This document shows positions 1-8,168 of a stretch of 34,049 nucleotides of DNA, piece after piece; within the stretch, counting starts at the first letter, position 1; the number at the start of each line of letters is the position of its first letter. The DNA is from Aquibium sp. A9E412 (GTDB taxonomy: Bacteria; Pseudomonadota; Alphaproteobacteria; Rhizobiales; Rhizobiaceae). The notes under the pieces were generated by a model. The model made no database searches, had not been told where the DNA came from, and saw only the letters and a list, made by a program, of their open reading frames with translations. The stretch covers positions 1 through 34,049 of the forward strand of contig NZ_JAOAOP010000040.1 of NCBI RefSeq assembly GCF_030398335.1. The letters run 5' to 3'. Position numbers and translations under genes: made by a program.

Positions 1-1180
1 CCTCCTCGAGCGCCTTCAGCGCCTCGTCGAGCGGCGGCAGGTCGGCGGCATGGGCGATGCGGATCAGCACCATCTCGCCGGCCGCCACCGGCCGGTTCGA
101 GGCCTGCACCTCGGCGATGCCCTTGAGCAGCATCTGCCAGGCGCGCGACAGCACGCGCACCGACAGCGCGTCGGCGAAGGCGAGGCCGCGGCGGCGCTCC
201 TCCTCCGACAGCGAGGCGTCCTCGGCGGCGGCCGGCACGAAGCGCAGCCGCGTCACCAGATGGTTGAACTCGGCCAGGTCGGTGAGCACGGCGGCCGGGT
301 CGGCGCCGGTGTCGTACTGGGCGCGGAACTCGGCCAGGGCGGCGGCGACGTCGCCCTTCATCAGATGCTCGAACAGGTCGACCACGCGCGACCGGTCGGC
401 CAGGCCCAGCATGTCGCGCACGGTCTGCGGCGTCACCCGGCCGGCCGAATGGGCGATCGCCTGGTCGAGGATCGACAGCGAATCGCGCACCGAGCCCTCG
501 GCGGCGCGCGCGATCATGGCGAAGGCCTCGTCGTCGGCCTCGACGCCCTCCCGGTCGGCGATCGCCTTGAGGTGGGCGGTCAGCATGCCCGCGTCGACGC
601 GGCGCAGGTCGAAGCGCTGGCAGCGCGACAGCACCGTGATCGGCACCTTGCGGATCTCGGTCGTGGCGAAGATGAACTTGACGTGCGGCGGCGGTTCCTC
701 GAGCGTCTTCAGCAGGCCGTTGAAGGCCTGGTTCGACAGCATGTGAACCTCGTCGATGATGTAGACCTTGTAGCGCGCGGAGACCGGCGCGTAGCGCACC
801 TGCTCGATGATGTCGCGGATGTCGTCGATGCCCGTGTGCGAGGCCGCGTCCATCTCCATGACGTCGACGTGGCGGCCCTCGAGGATCGCCTGGCAGTGCT
901 CGCCGGGGCGCTCGAAGGCGATCGTCGGCTGGTCGACGCCGTCGGTCTTGTAGTTGAGCGCGCGCGCCAGGATGCGCGCGGTCGTCGTCTTGCCGACGCC
1001 GCGCACGCCGGTCAGCATCCAGGCCTGGGCTATGCGGCCGCTGGCAAACGCGTTGGTCAGCGTGCGCACCATCGGCTCCTGGCCGATCAGGGCGGAAAAG
1101 TCGCTCGGACGGTACTTGCGCGCGAGCACGCGGTAGGCGGCGCCGGCGGCCTGCTTGCGCTCCTCAGCGGCCTGGTCCAT
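1..1180 (-). CDS. dnaX: DNA polymerase III subunit gamma/tau (5' part; runs off left edge)
   Basis: This is the clamp-loader ATPase subunit that loads the sliding clamp and holds the replisome together. About 393 codons are visible; the C-terminal part and stop lie beyond the left edge. The AAA+ core is clear: a RKYRP motif near residue 21, Walker A GVRGVGKT at about residues 58-65, Walker B with IIDEVHML, the LLKTLEEPPPHVKFIFATTE segment and a sensor-like SRCQRFDLRR. The stretch between Walker A and the DEVH box carries only one cysteine, unlike E. coli-type DnaX with its zinc module. The ATG at 1178-1180 was chosen because it lies 17 residues before the RKYRP region. The frame stays open upstream, so a longer N-terminus with a rare start cannot be excluded. 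The SRP RNA gene lies about 120 nt upstream on the same strand and may share transcription. Confidence 0.95.
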   Translation of the reverse strand, partial: MDQAAEERKQAAGAAYRVLARKYRPSDFSALIGQEPMVRTLTNAFASGRIAQAWMLTGVRGVGKTTTARILARALNYKTDGVDQPTIAFERPGEHCQAILEGRHVDVMEMDAASHTGIDDIRDIIEQVRYAPVSARYKVYIIDEVHMLSNQAFNGLLKTLEEPPPHVKFIFATTEIRKVPITVLSRCQRFDLRRVDAGMLTAHLKAIADREGVEADDEAFAMIARAAEGSVRDSLSILDQAIAHSAGRVTPQTVRDMLGLADRSRVVDLFEHLMKGDVAAALAEFRAQYDTGADPAAVLTDLAEFNHLVTRLRFVPAAAEDASLSEEERRRGLAFADALSVRVLSRAWQMLLKGIAEVQASNRPVAAGEMVLIRIAHAADLPPLDEALKALEE

Positions 1181-1301
1181 GCGTGGCTCGCGCTCCCCGT
1201 CAACCGTGATGGCCGTCGGCGCGGCCTGCGCCGTGGCGGGCGGCCCGCCGCGCGGCGGGCGAAACGGCCGGGCCGCGGGCCGAGGCGTCTCGCTCGAAGG
1301 T

Positions 1302-1398
1302 GGGAGGCTGGCACGGTGACCCGTGCCGGAGCTCGTTAGGGCTGCTTCCTTCCGGACCTGACCCGGTTGGCGAGTGGCGCGTCCACCACCAACCTCCC
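1302..1398 (-). ncRNA. ffs: Signal recognition particle RNA (4.5S, small bacterial type)
   Basis: This RNA is the scaffold of the signal recognition particle and works with Ffh to target membrane proteins to FtsY and the translocon. The minus strand carries the diagnostic apical motif CAGGTCCGGAAGGAAGCAGC. The ends form a perfect ten-pair helix, GGGAGGTTGG with CCAGCCTCCC (one G-T pair), giving a 97-nt hairpin RNA, the normal size for the small bacterial form. The exact processed ends cannot be read from sequence. It is oriented towards dnaX. Confidence 0.95.
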
Positions 1399-1404
1399 GG
1401 CCCC

Positions 1405-1433
1405 CATATCGGCAATCGCGCCGGCAAATGCAA
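1405..1433 (-). promoter_or_regulatory. Candidate sigma-70 promoter of the SRP RNA gene
   Basis: On the minus strand TTGCAT (1428-1433) is followed by a 17-nt spacer and GATATG (1405-1410). This puts the -10 element six nucleotides before the predicted RNA 5' end at 1398. The spacing is ideal, but the -10 matches consensus only partly. Confidence 0.4.
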
Positions 1434-1469
1434 GGCCGCCGGCGACCGCGGCAGCGGCCAACGAAACGC

Positions 1470-1498
1470 TTGCAGTGGGTGGCGGCGCCCACTAGCCT
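1470..1498 (+). promoter_or_regulatory. Candidate sigma-70 promoter for the HIT gene
   Basis: TTGCAG (1470-1475), a 17-nt spacer and TAGCCT (1493-1498) lie 25 nt before the chosen ATG. The spacer contains a GTGGG...CCCAC dyad. The -35 resembles the candidates before ffs and the cytochrome c gene; the -10 is weak. Confidence 0.3.
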
Positions 1499-1523
1499 TC
1501 CCGCACCGTGAGGATTGTGCGCG

Positions 1524-1943
1524 ATGCTGCCGGAACCCGGGGCTGGATTCGAACTCGACACGCGGCTCGAATGCGACAGCCGGCCGCTGATCTGGCTCGG
1601 CCTGTGCGAGCTGCGAATCATGAACGACCGGCGCTGGCCGTGGCTCGTCCTGGTGCCGCAGCGCCCCGGCGTCGAGGAGCTGCACGACCTGACGCCGCTC
1701 GACCAGGCGATGCTGACCTTCGAGATCAACATGGTGTCGAAGGCGCTCAAGGAGGCGACCGGCTGCAGCAAGATCAACTGCGGGGCGCTCGGCAACGTCG
1801 TGCGGCAGCTTCACGTGCATGTCGTCGCCCGCTTCGAGGGCGATGCCGGCTGGCCGGGTCCCGTGTGGGGGCTCGACGGCCGCGAGCTCTATCGGCGCGA
1901 GGAGCTGCACGGGCTGGCCGAGAAGATCCGCGCCGCGCTTTAG
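1524..1943 (+). CDS. HIT (histidine triad) family protein
   Basis: A 139-residue protein of the histidine-triad superfamily, which hydrolyse or transfer nucleotidyl groups from dinucleotides or nucleoside phosphoramidates. The closing motif QLHVHVVAR is at residues 95-103. The central His expected to be the nucleophile (H97) and the third (H99) are present, but Gln replaces the first His. The N-terminal half has the usual HIT layout, with WPWLVLVPQRPGVEELHDL. The ATG at 1524 was preferred to a TTG nine nucleotides upstream because TGAGGA sits at normal distance. The gene ends 55 nt before the chosen nudC start on the same strand. The substrate is unknown. Confidence 0.85.
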   Translation: MLPEPGAGFELDTRLECDSRPLIWLGLCELRIMNDRRWPWLVLVPQRPGVEELHDLTPLDQAMLTFEINMVSKALKEATGCSKINCGALGNVVRQLHVHVVARFEGDAGWPGPVWGLDGRELYRREELHGLAEKIRAAL

Positions 1944-1998
1944 GGCCATGCGGAAACGCGCAGCGCCACCTTTCAGCCCCGGCCCCGGCGAGGACGCG

Positions 1999-2940
1999 AT
2001 GAGCTTCCCCTTCTCGGGCGCGCCGGCGCGCGAGCCCTCCCAGTTCGTCGGCTTCGCCGGCAACCGCATCGACCGCCAGTCGGAAAAGCGCAGCGACGAC
2101 TCGGCCACCCTGGCGCTCGCCGATCCGGCCGCCCGGGTCCTGGTGATGCGCGACGGCCGGCTGCACCTGAAGATCGCCGACGGCCGGGCCGACGCGCGCT
2201 TCACCGCTGCCGAGGCCGACGCGCTCGGGGCGCTCCGCGAGGCGACCGTGCTGCTCGGCCACGGGCCGCGCGGACCGGTGCTCGCCGCGCCCGGCGGAGG
2301 CGCGCCCGAGGCGCTGCCCGACGGCGTCAAGGCGGTCGACTACCGCTCGGTCTACATGCAGGGGCTGGTCGACGCCGAGGCGCTCGGCGAGCTGGCGCAG
2401 GGCGCCGCGCTGCTGGCCTGGCACGCCAACCACCGCTTCTGCGGCCGCTGCGGCGCCGAGACCGCGATGCGCGACGGCGGCTACAGGCGCGTCTGCCCGT
2501 CCTGCGGTGCGCAGCACTTTCCGCGCACCGACCCGGTGGCGATCATGCTGGCGGTGTGCGGCGAGCGCTGCCTGCTCGGGCGCAGCCCGCACTTCCCGCC
2601 GGGCATGTATTCCTGCCTGGCCGGCTTCATCGAGCCCGGCGAGACGATCGAGGCGGCGGTGCGGCGCGAGACCCACGAGGAGTCGGGCGTGCGCATCGGC
2701 CGCGTCGCCTATCACGCGAGTCAGCCCTGGCCGTTTCCCTATTCGCTGATGATCGGCTGCTTCGGCGAGGCGCTCGACGAGACGGTGCGGCCCGACACCG
2801 ACGAGCTGGAGGACTGCCGCTTCTTCGACCGGGCGGCGGTGCGCGCCGCGCTGGCGCGCGCCGGCGACGCGCCGTTCGCCGTGCCGCCCGACGGCGCCAT
2901 CGCCACCCATCTGATCCGCGCCTGGGCCGAGCGCGGCTGA
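1999..2940 (+). CDS. nudC: NAD(+)/NADH diphosphatase (Nudix hydrolase; RNA NAD-decapping type)
   Basis: This enzyme hydrolyses NADH to NMNH and AMP; E. coli NudC also removes NAD caps from RNA. The 313-residue protein has an N-terminal NudC domain, a four-cysteine zinc module (CGRCG ... CPSCG, about residues 151-172) and a complete Nudix box (G-x5-E-x7-RE-x2-EE-x-G, beginning GFIEPGE). The NudC signature SQPWPFPYS follows directly. All catalytic acidic residues of the box are present. The ATG at 1999 was chosen because a GGCGAGGA sequence precedes it and the conserved EPSQFVGFAGNRIDRQSEKR segment begins soon after. An in-frame ATG at 1948 would add 17 poorly conserved-looking residues. Confidence 0.93.
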   Translation: MSFPFSGAPAREPSQFVGFAGNRIDRQSEKRSDDSATLALADPAARVLVMRDGRLHLKIADGRADARFTAAEADALGALREATVLLGHGPRGPVLAAPGGGAPEALPDGVKAVDYRSVYMQGLVDAEALGELAQGAALLAWHANHRFCGRCGAETAMRDGGYRRVCPSCGAQHFPRTDPVAIMLAVCGERCLLGRSPHFPPGMYSCLAGFIEPGETIEAAVRRETHEESGVRIGRVAYHASQPWPFPYSLMIGCFGEALDETVRPDTDELEDCRFFDRAAVRAALARAGDAPFAVPPDGAIATHLIRAWAERG

Positions 2941-2950
2941 GCGGCGGGCC

Positions 2951-3817
2951 TCAGTCGTCCTCGCTCTGGGTGGCGCGGAAGGGATGCGCCTCGTAGACGC
3001 CGAGGATGCGCACCTCGCGCGAGAAGAAGCGCAGCTCCTCCAGCGCCAGCGCCAGGTTGCGGTCTTCCGGGTGACCCTCGACGTCGACGTAGAACAGGCT
3101 GGAGAAGAACTTGCCGCCGAGCTGGTAGCTCTCCAGCTTGGTCATGTTGACGCCGTTGGTGGCGAAGCCGCCCATCGCCTTGTAGAGCGCGGCCGGGACG
3201 TTGCGCACGCGGAAGATGAAGGTCGTCATCATCCGCTGGTCGGCGCCGCGGCGCTCGGCCCAGCGGCCGTTCTTGGCCAGCACGACGAAGCGGGTGACGT
3301 TGTTGTCGGTGTCCTCGACGTCCTCGGCCAGGATGTCGAGACCGTAGAGCTCGGCGGCGAGCCGCGGCGCCAGCGCCGCATGCGTCTCGTTGCCCTCCTC
3401 CGACACCTGACGCGCCGCGCCGGCGGTGTCGCCGGCCACCACCGGGCGCCAGCGGTGCCGGCGGATGATCTTGCGGCACTGGCCGAGCGCGTGGATGTGG
3501 CTGTGCACCGCCTCGATCGTGTCGATCGTCGCGCCGGGCCGGGCCATGAGCTGGAAGTGGATCGGCAGGAAGTACTCGCCGACGATGTTGAGCCGCGATT
3601 CGGGCAGCAGGTGATGGATGTCGGCGACGCGGCCGGCGATCGTGTTCTCGATCGGGATCATCGCCAGGCCGGCCTTGCCGGTCTCCACCGCGTTGAAGGC
3701 ATCCTCGAAGGTGGCGCAGGGCAACGGCTCGAGCCCGGGAAACATGTTGCGGCAGGCGGTGTCAGAGTTGGCCCCGGGCTCGCCCTGGAAGGCGATGGTG
3801 TCGCTGGCGCCGCTCAT
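2951..3817 (-). CDS. pheA: Prephenate dehydratase (monofunctional, with ACT domain)
   Basis: Converts prephenate to phenylpyruvate in phenylalanine synthesis. The 288-residue protein has no chorismate mutase domain. The catalytic domain occupies about residues 7-185, with the start FQGEPGANS, the IPIENTIAGRV segment and the catalytic TRF at 175-177. A regulatory ACT domain follows (about 197-275). There KLESYQLGG stands where many homologues have an ESRP motif, which contributes to phenylalanine binding; this is a known alphaproteobacterial variation as far as I recall. The start ATG follows the kdsB stop with no gap, so the two genes are presumably co-transcribed. Confidence 0.95.
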   Translation of the reverse strand: MSGASDTIAFQGEPGANSDTACRNMFPGLEPLPCATFEDAFNAVETGKAGLAMIPIENTIAGRVADIHHLLPESRLNIVGEYFLPIHFQLMARPGATIDTIEAVHSHIHALGQCRKIIRRHRWRPVVAGDTAGAARQVSEEGNETHAALAPRLAAELYGLDILAEDVEDTDNNVTRFVVLAKNGRWAERRGADQRMMTTFIFRVRNVPAALYKAMGGFATNGVNMTKLESYQLGGKFFSSLFYVDVEGHPEDRNLALALEELRFFSREVRILGVYEAHPFRATQSEDD

Positions 3818-4561
3818 TCAGGCCTCCCGTCCGTTGCCGCCGAGGATCTCGCGCGCCCGCACGAGGTCGAGCGGCGTGTCGACGCCGAGCGGCGCGGCGC
3901 GCACGATCTGCGCGTCGATGCGCATGCCCGCCTCGAGCGCGCGAAGCTGCTCGAGGCTCTCGCGCCGCTCCAGCGTCGAGGGGGCAAGCCCGACGAAGCG
4001 GGCGAGCGCCGGGCGGCGATAGGCGTAGATGCCGACATGGTGATAGCGCGGGCCGTCGCCCCAAGGCGCGGCGGCGCGGGTGAAGTAGAGCGCGCGCAGG
4101 CGGTCGTCGGCGAGCGGCGAGCCGACGACCTTGACGACGCTGGCGCTGCTCTCCTCGGCCGGGTCGGTGATCGCCACGCACAGCGTGGCGATGTCGGTGG
4201 CCGGCTCGTCGAGCGGGGCCAGCACGGCGCGGATGTCGTCAGCGGCGATCGTCGGCAGGTCGCCCTGCAGGTTGATCACCGTGTCGTAGGCGCCGTCGGG
4301 GTCGACCGTCTGCAGCGCCTCGTAGATGCGGTCGGAGCCCGAGGCGTGCTCGGCGCCGGTCATCACCGCCTCGAAACCGTGCGTCCGGGCGGTGTCGGCG
4401 ATCTCCGGCGTGTCGGTCGCCACGACGACGCGGCCGAGCCCGCTTTCGGTGGCGCGCGCGGCGACGTGCGCGATCATCGGCAGGCCGGCGATGTCGGCCA
4501 GCGGCTTTTCGGGCAGGCGCGTGGAGGCCATGCGCGCGGGGATGAGTAAAAGGGTGGGCAT
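3818..4561 (-). CDS. kdsB: 3-deoxy-manno-octulosonate cytidylyltransferase (CMP-KDO synthetase)
   Basis: Activates KDO as CMP-KDO for the lipopolysaccharide inner core. The 247-residue protein starts with the nucleotide-binding [15 protein letters not shown], then shows [16 protein letters not shown], the NLQGDLPTI segment that binds metal and [12 protein letters not shown] and HVGIYAYRR. The ATG at 4561 places the P-loop-like motif at the N-terminus as in the family; an in-frame ATG 48 nt upstream adds only a non-conserved tail. Its stop codon abuts the pheA start (TGAATG). A KDO gene implies a Gram-negative outer membrane. Confidence 0.95.
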   Translation of the reverse strand: MPTLLLIPARMASTRLPEKPLADIAGLPMIAHVAARATESGLGRVVVATDTPEIADTARTHGFEAVMTGAEHASGSDRIYEALQTVDPDGAYDTVINLQGDLPTIAADDIRAVLAPLDEPATDIATLCVAITDPAEESSASVVKVVGSPLADDRLRALYFTRAAAPWGDGPRYHHVGIYAYRRPALARFVGLAPSTLERRESLEQLRALEAGMRIDAQIVRAAPLGVDTPLDLVRAREILGGNGREA

Positions 4562-4620
4562 CGTTCCAGGACGGGTTTCGGCGGGCCGGAAAGTGGCAAA
4601 AGGTCTCACTTCCCGACAGC

Positions 4621-4644
4621 CTTATATGTGTTGCATGGCCCGAG
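4621..4644 (-). promoter_or_regulatory. Candidate kdsB promoter
   Basis: On the minus strand a TATAAG -10-like hexamer (4621-4626) lies about 60 nt upstream of kdsB. The -35 is uncertain; TTGCTC lies 15 nt upstream of it. It overlaps the opposite-strand candidate promoter of the cytochrome c gene. Confidence 0.3.
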
Positions 4645-4659
4645 CAAAAGACCTAGTTT
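4631..4659 (+). promoter_or_regulatory. Candidate sigma-70 promoter for the cytochrome c gene
   Basis: TTGCAT (4631-4636), exactly 17 nt, then TAGTTT (4654-4659), about 110 nt before the ATG at 4769. The -35 half resembles the candidates at ffs and the HIT gene. The leader between this element and the ATG is GC-rich. Confidence 0.38.
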
Positions 4660-4768
4660 CGCGCGCGTTTTAACCGGCCTCGGCCGATCATGGCCGCGAT
4701 GCGAAGCCCCGCTGCGGGGCGCCTGGCGCCGGCGCGCATGTCTTCTCAACGGGGAGCCTGGGGGCGTA

Positions 4769-6001
4769 ATGGACTCGTTCGAAATCAACAAGATACTCGG
4801 TGCCCTTCTCGGTGTCGCCTTCATCGTCTTCTCGGTGAGCATCATCTCCGAAGCGATCTTCCACACCGAGCCGCCGGAGACGCCCGGCTACGCCATCGCG
4901 GTGGCGGAAGAGGCGGAGGGCGGCGAGGCCCCGGCCGAGGAGGAGGCGCAGCCGATCGCGCCGCTGCTCGCTGCCGCCGACCCCGCTTCCGGCGAGAACG
5001 TCTTCAAGCGCTGCGCGGCCTGCCACACCGTGGACGAGGGCGGCGCCAACCGTGTCGGCCCCAACCTGTGGGACACCGTCAACCGTCCGGTCGCCTCCGT
5101 CGAGGGCTTCGCCTATTCCGCTGCGCTGGAGGAGTTTTCCGAAGGCGGCGAGGTGGTGTGGGACTACGAGCACCTGAGCGGCTTCCTCGAGGACCCCAAG
5201 GGCTATGTGCCGGGCACGGCGATGGGCTTCGCCGGCCTGCGCAAGATCGAGGACCGCGCGGACGTCATCGCCTATCTGCGCACGCTGTCGAACGACCCGG
5301 CGCCGCTGCCCGATCCGGAAGCCGCCGCGCCCGCCGAGGACGAGGCCGCCGCGCCTGCCGAGGATGAGGCCGCCGCACCGGCCGAGGACGAGGCTGCCGC
5401 ACCGGCCGAGGACGAGGCTGCCGCACCCGCCGAGGATGACGCTGCTGCCCCGGCCGAGGATGACGCCGCCGCACCCGCCGAGGATGACGCCGCCGCGCCC
5501 GCCGAGGATGACGCCGCCGCACCCGCCGAGGACGACGCTGCCGCACCCGCCGAGGATGACGCCGCTGCTCCGGCGGAAGATGAAGCCGCCGCTCCGGCCG
5601 AGGACGAGGCCGCTGCCGGCGGTGCCGGCGAGGCCGCACAGCTCGTCGCGGCGGCCGATGCCGCTGCCGGCGAGAGCGTGTTCCGGCGCTGCGCGGCCTG
5701 CCACACCGCCGATCAGGGCGGACCGAACCGGGTCGGCCCCAACCTGTGGGGCGTGGTCGGCCGGCCGATCGCCGGTGTCGAGGGCTTCAACTATTCGGAC
5801 GCGATGGTCGAATACGGCCAGGGCGGCGAGGTCGCCTGGGACTACGACCACCTGATGACCTATCTGGAAGACCCGCGCGGCACGGTGCCCGGCACCCGGA
5901 TGGCCTTCGCCGGCCTGAAGGACACCGACGAGCGCGCCAACGTGGTGGCCTATCTGCGCACGCTGGCGGAAGAGCCTGCCCCCCTGCCCGGCGCCGAATA
6001 G
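4769..6001 (+). CDS. Membrane-anchored cytochrome c with two duplicated haem domains and a repeat linker
   Basis: A 410-residue electron carrier, probably tethered to the periplasmic face of the inner membrane. An uncleaved N-terminal anchor (about residues 9-30) resembles cytochrome c-y/CycM, which carries electrons from the bc1 complex to terminal oxidases. Two class I cytochrome c domains follow: CAACH at 82-86 with ligand Met152, and CAACH at 308-312 with Met378. Domains 66-181 and 292-407 align without gaps with about two thirds of residues identical by hand count, so one is a fairly recent copy. They are joined by twelve copies of AAAPAED(E/D). The common CycM form has one haem domain. 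The ATG at 4769 was chosen because it begins directly before the membrane segment and follows a purine-rich GGGAG/GGGGG stretch. The partner oxidase is not in the window. Confidence 0.93.
   Translation: MDSFEINKILGALLGVAFIVFSVSIISEAIFHTEPPETPGYAIAVAEEAEGGEAPAEEEAQPIAPLLAAADPASGENVFKRCAACHTVDEGGANRVGPNLWDTVNRPVASVEGFAYSAALEEFSEGGEVVWDYEHLSGFLEDPKGYVPGTAMGFAGLRKIEDRADVIAYLRTLSNDPAPLPDPEAAAPAEDEAAAPAEDEAAAPAEDEAAAPAEDEAAAPAEDDAAAPAEDDAAAPAEDDAAAPAEDDAAAPAEDDAAAPAEDDAAAPAEDEAAAPAEDEAAAGGAGEAAQLVAAADAAAGESVFRRCAACHTADQGGPNRVGPNLWGVVGRPIAGVEGFNYSDAMVEYGQGGEVAWDYDHLMTYLEDPRGTVPGTRMAFAGLKDTDERANVVAYLRTLAEEPAPLPGAE
5321..5608 (+). repeat. Twelve 24-bp tandem repeats encoding AAAPAED(E/D)
   Basis: Twelve in-frame 24-bp units encode AAAPAEDE (units 1-4), AAAPAEDD (5-10) and AAAPAEDE (11-12). 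Third-position differences among units show that the array is not perfectly homogenised. The product should be an extended, strongly acidic Ala/Pro linker between the two haem domains. Copy number could vary by slippage. Confidence 0.97.
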
Positions 6002-6050
6002 GCGCCGCAGGGCCGCCCGGATGACAAAGAATTAACCTTGCGCACCTTGA

Positions 6051-6076
6051 AAAAGCCGGCTTGAGCCGGCTTTTTT
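6051..6076 (+). terminator. Rho-independent terminator after the cytochrome c gene
   Basis: AAAAGCCGGC, loop TTGA, GCCGGCTTTT and two more T form a ten-pair stem with a T-run, 50 nt after the cytochrome c stop. It separates this gene from the importer operon. With its flanking A-run it could work in both directions. Confidence 0.9.
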
Positions 6077-6131
6077 AATGACCGAAGCGCGCCCGCCACG
6101 TGGCGCGCACGAACACGAACGACGAGGGGAG

Positions 6132-8168
6132 ATGCCGATTCCTGCGTTCCTGAGAATGCCCGACGACCGTCGCCGCGCGCGCCGCCTGACGGCCGGCGCC
6201 GCCGTCCTCGTCCTCGCCCTCGCGCCGTTTGCCGCCGGCGCCCAGCAGGCCGGCACGGCGCCCGAGACCGAGCGGACGCAGCCGGCCGAAGAGGCCGCGC
6301 CGGCCGGCGAGCGCTGGCGCACGTCCGGATCGCTGATCGATCCGGCCGCCGAGACCCGCCCCTTCGCGCGCTACGACTACGTCAACCCCGACGCGCCCAA
6401 GGGCGGCACGCTCAACAGCATCGCCATCGGCACCTTCGACAGCTTCAACCCGTTCGTCGTGCGCGGCAATCCGGCCGCCGGGCTGAGCAATTTCGGCGGG
6501 CTGCTCTACGACACGCTGATGCAGCAGTCGACGACCGAGCCGAGCACCAGCCACGCGCTGATCGCCGAGGCGTTCCGCTATCCCGACGACTATTCCGCCG
6601 CCACCTACCGGCTGAACCCCGCGGCCCGCTGGCACGACGGCACGCCGATCACCGCCGAGGACGTGGTGTGGTCGTTCGAGGCGCTGACCGAGCACAGCCC
6701 GCTCTACAAGCGCTACTACGCCAATGTGACCGAAGCGGTGGCGGTGTCGGAGCGCGAGGTGCGCTTCAGCTTCGACCAGACCGGCAACCGCGAGCTGCCG
6801 CACATCATGGGCGACCTGGCCGTGCTGCCCAAGCACTGGTGGACCGGCGAGGACGCCGAGGGCCGGCCGCGCGACATCGGCGCGCCGACGCTCGAGCCGC
6901 CGCTCGGCGGCGGCGCCTACCGCATCGCCAGCTTCGAGCCCGGCGCCGAGATCACCTGGGAGCGGGTCGAGGACTACTGGGCGCAGGACCTGCCGGTGAA
7001 CGTCGGCCGCAACAATTTCGACGAGCGCCGCTACACCTATTTCCAGGACGAGAACGCCGCCTGGCAGGCCTTCACCAAGGGCGGCTACCAGGACATCCGG
7101 CCGGAGAACAGCTCGCAGCGCTGGGCGACCGGCTACGACTTCCCCGCCTTCGAGCAGGGCGCGGTGGTCAAGAAGGTCTTCCCGACCAGCTCGGGCGAGC
7201 CGATGCAGGGCTTCGCGCTCAACACGCGGCGCGAGAAGTTCCAGGACCGGCGCGTGCGCCAGGCGCTGACGCTCGCCTTCGACTTCGAGCGCATGAACCG
7301 CACGCTGTTCTACGATTCCTACACGCGCACCGACTCCTTCTTCGAGGGCACCGAGCTGGCCGCCAGCGGCCTGCCGGAGGGCCGCGAGCTGGAGATCCTG
7401 AGGACGGTCGAGGACCAGGTGCCCGAGGAGGTCTTCACCGAACCGTTCGCGCTGCCGGTCTACGATTCGCCGGAGGCCGAGCGCGCGCATCTGCGCCGCG
7501 CCAGCGGCCTGCTGCGCGAGGCCGGCTGGCGGCAGCCCGAACCGCCCGGCTTTTTCGAGCGGCTGCTGTCGTGGATCGGCCTCGGCGAGGAACCGGCCGA
7601 CACGCGCTTCCTCGTCAACGAGGCGGGCGAGCGCTTCACCATCGAGTTCCTCGGCAACAGCCCGACCGACGAGCGCGTGACCGCGCCCTATATCGAGAAC
7701 CTGCGCCGGCTCGGCATCGACGCCTCGCTGCGCATCGTCGACACCACGCAGTACGTCAACCGCTACCGCGGCTTCGAGTTCGACGTGGTGACCTTCGTGC
7801 ACCAGCAATCGCAGTCGCCGGGCAACGAGCAGCGCGACTTCTGGAGCTCGGAGGCGGCCGACGCGCCGGGCTCGCGCAACCTGCCGGGCATCCGCAACGA
7901 AGCGGTCGACACGCTGGTCGACCGCATCATCTTCGCCGAGGACCGCGCGGAGCTGGTGGCGGCCACGCGGGCGCTCGACCGGGTGCTTCTGTGGAACTTC
8001 TACGTCGTGCCGCAGTGGCACCTGCCCGAGGTGTGGATCGCCCACTGGGACAAGTTCGGCATCCCCGAGGAGCAGCCGGGCTACATCGGCCTCGACATCG
8101 ATTCGTGGTGGGTGGACGAGGACAAGGCGCAGGAGCTGGCGCGCGAGTATTTCGGAGGCCGCACGTGA
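6132..8168 (+). CDS. yejA: Peptide ABC transporter substrate-binding protein, family 5 (YejA-like, Sec signal)
   Basis: The periplasmic binding protein (678 residues) of a yej-type importer, which takes up oligopeptides, microcin C or antimicrobial peptides in characterised relatives. A Sec signal peptide with a basic RRRARR start and hydrophobic core covers about residues 9-35, ending near AGAQQ. The family-5 body shows DAPKGGTLN, ARWHDGTPITAEDVVWSFEAL and YENxxRLGI-like segments (YIENLRRLGI). The ATG at 6132 follows GAGGGGAG closely; the ATG at 6156 is an alternative that keeps the whole signal peptide. Its stop overlaps the next start by one base (TGATG). It is longer than E. coli YejA (about 600 residues). 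The ligand is not deducible. Confidence 0.88.
   Translation: MPIPAFLRMPDDRRRARRLTAGAAVLVLALAPFAAGAQQAGTAPETERTQPAEEAAPAGERWRTSGSLIDPAAETRPFARYDYVNPDAPKGGTLNSIAIGTFDSFNPFVVRGNPAAGLSNFGGLLYDTLMQQSTTEPSTSHALIAEAFRYPDDYSAATYRLNPAARWHDGTPITAEDVVWSFEALTEHSPLYKRYYANVTEAVAVSEREVRFSFDQTGNRELPHIMGDLAVLPKHWWTGEDAEGRPRDIGAPTLEPPLGGGAYRIASFEPGAEITWERVEDYWAQDLPVNVGRNNFDERRYTYFQDENAAWQAFTKGGYQDIRPENSSQRWATGYDFPAFEQGAVVKKVFPTSSGEPMQGFALNTRREKFQDRRVRQALTLAFDFERMNRTLFYDSYTRTDSFFEGTELAASGLPEGRELEILRTVEDQVPEEVFTEPFALPVYDSPEAERAHLRRASGLLREAGWRQPEPPGFFERLLSWIGLGEEPADTRFLVNEAGERFTIEFLGNSPTDERVTAPYIENLRRLGIDASLRIVDTTQYVNRYRGFEFDVVTFVHQQSQSPGNEQRDFWSSEAADAPGSRNLPGIRNEAVDTLVDRIIFAEDRAELVAATRALDRVLLWNFYVVPQWHLPEVWIAHWDKFGIPEEQPGYIGLDIDSWWVDEDKAQELAREYFGGRT

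Noticed and set aside
50-1339. A 429-codon plus-strand open frame across dnaX
   Set aside because: It is the mirror of the dnaX coding sequence, rich in Arg, Gly, Ala and His with no motif, and crosses into the SRP RNA gene.
5321-5608. CRISPR array
   Set aside because: The 24-bp units are contiguous with no spacers and lie in frame inside a protein-coding gene.
5265-5706. Repetitive minus-strand frames (runs of AASSSAG, or Arg/Pro-rich) over the repeat array
   Set aside because: They arise from reading the 24-bp repeats on the other strand and have no independent support.
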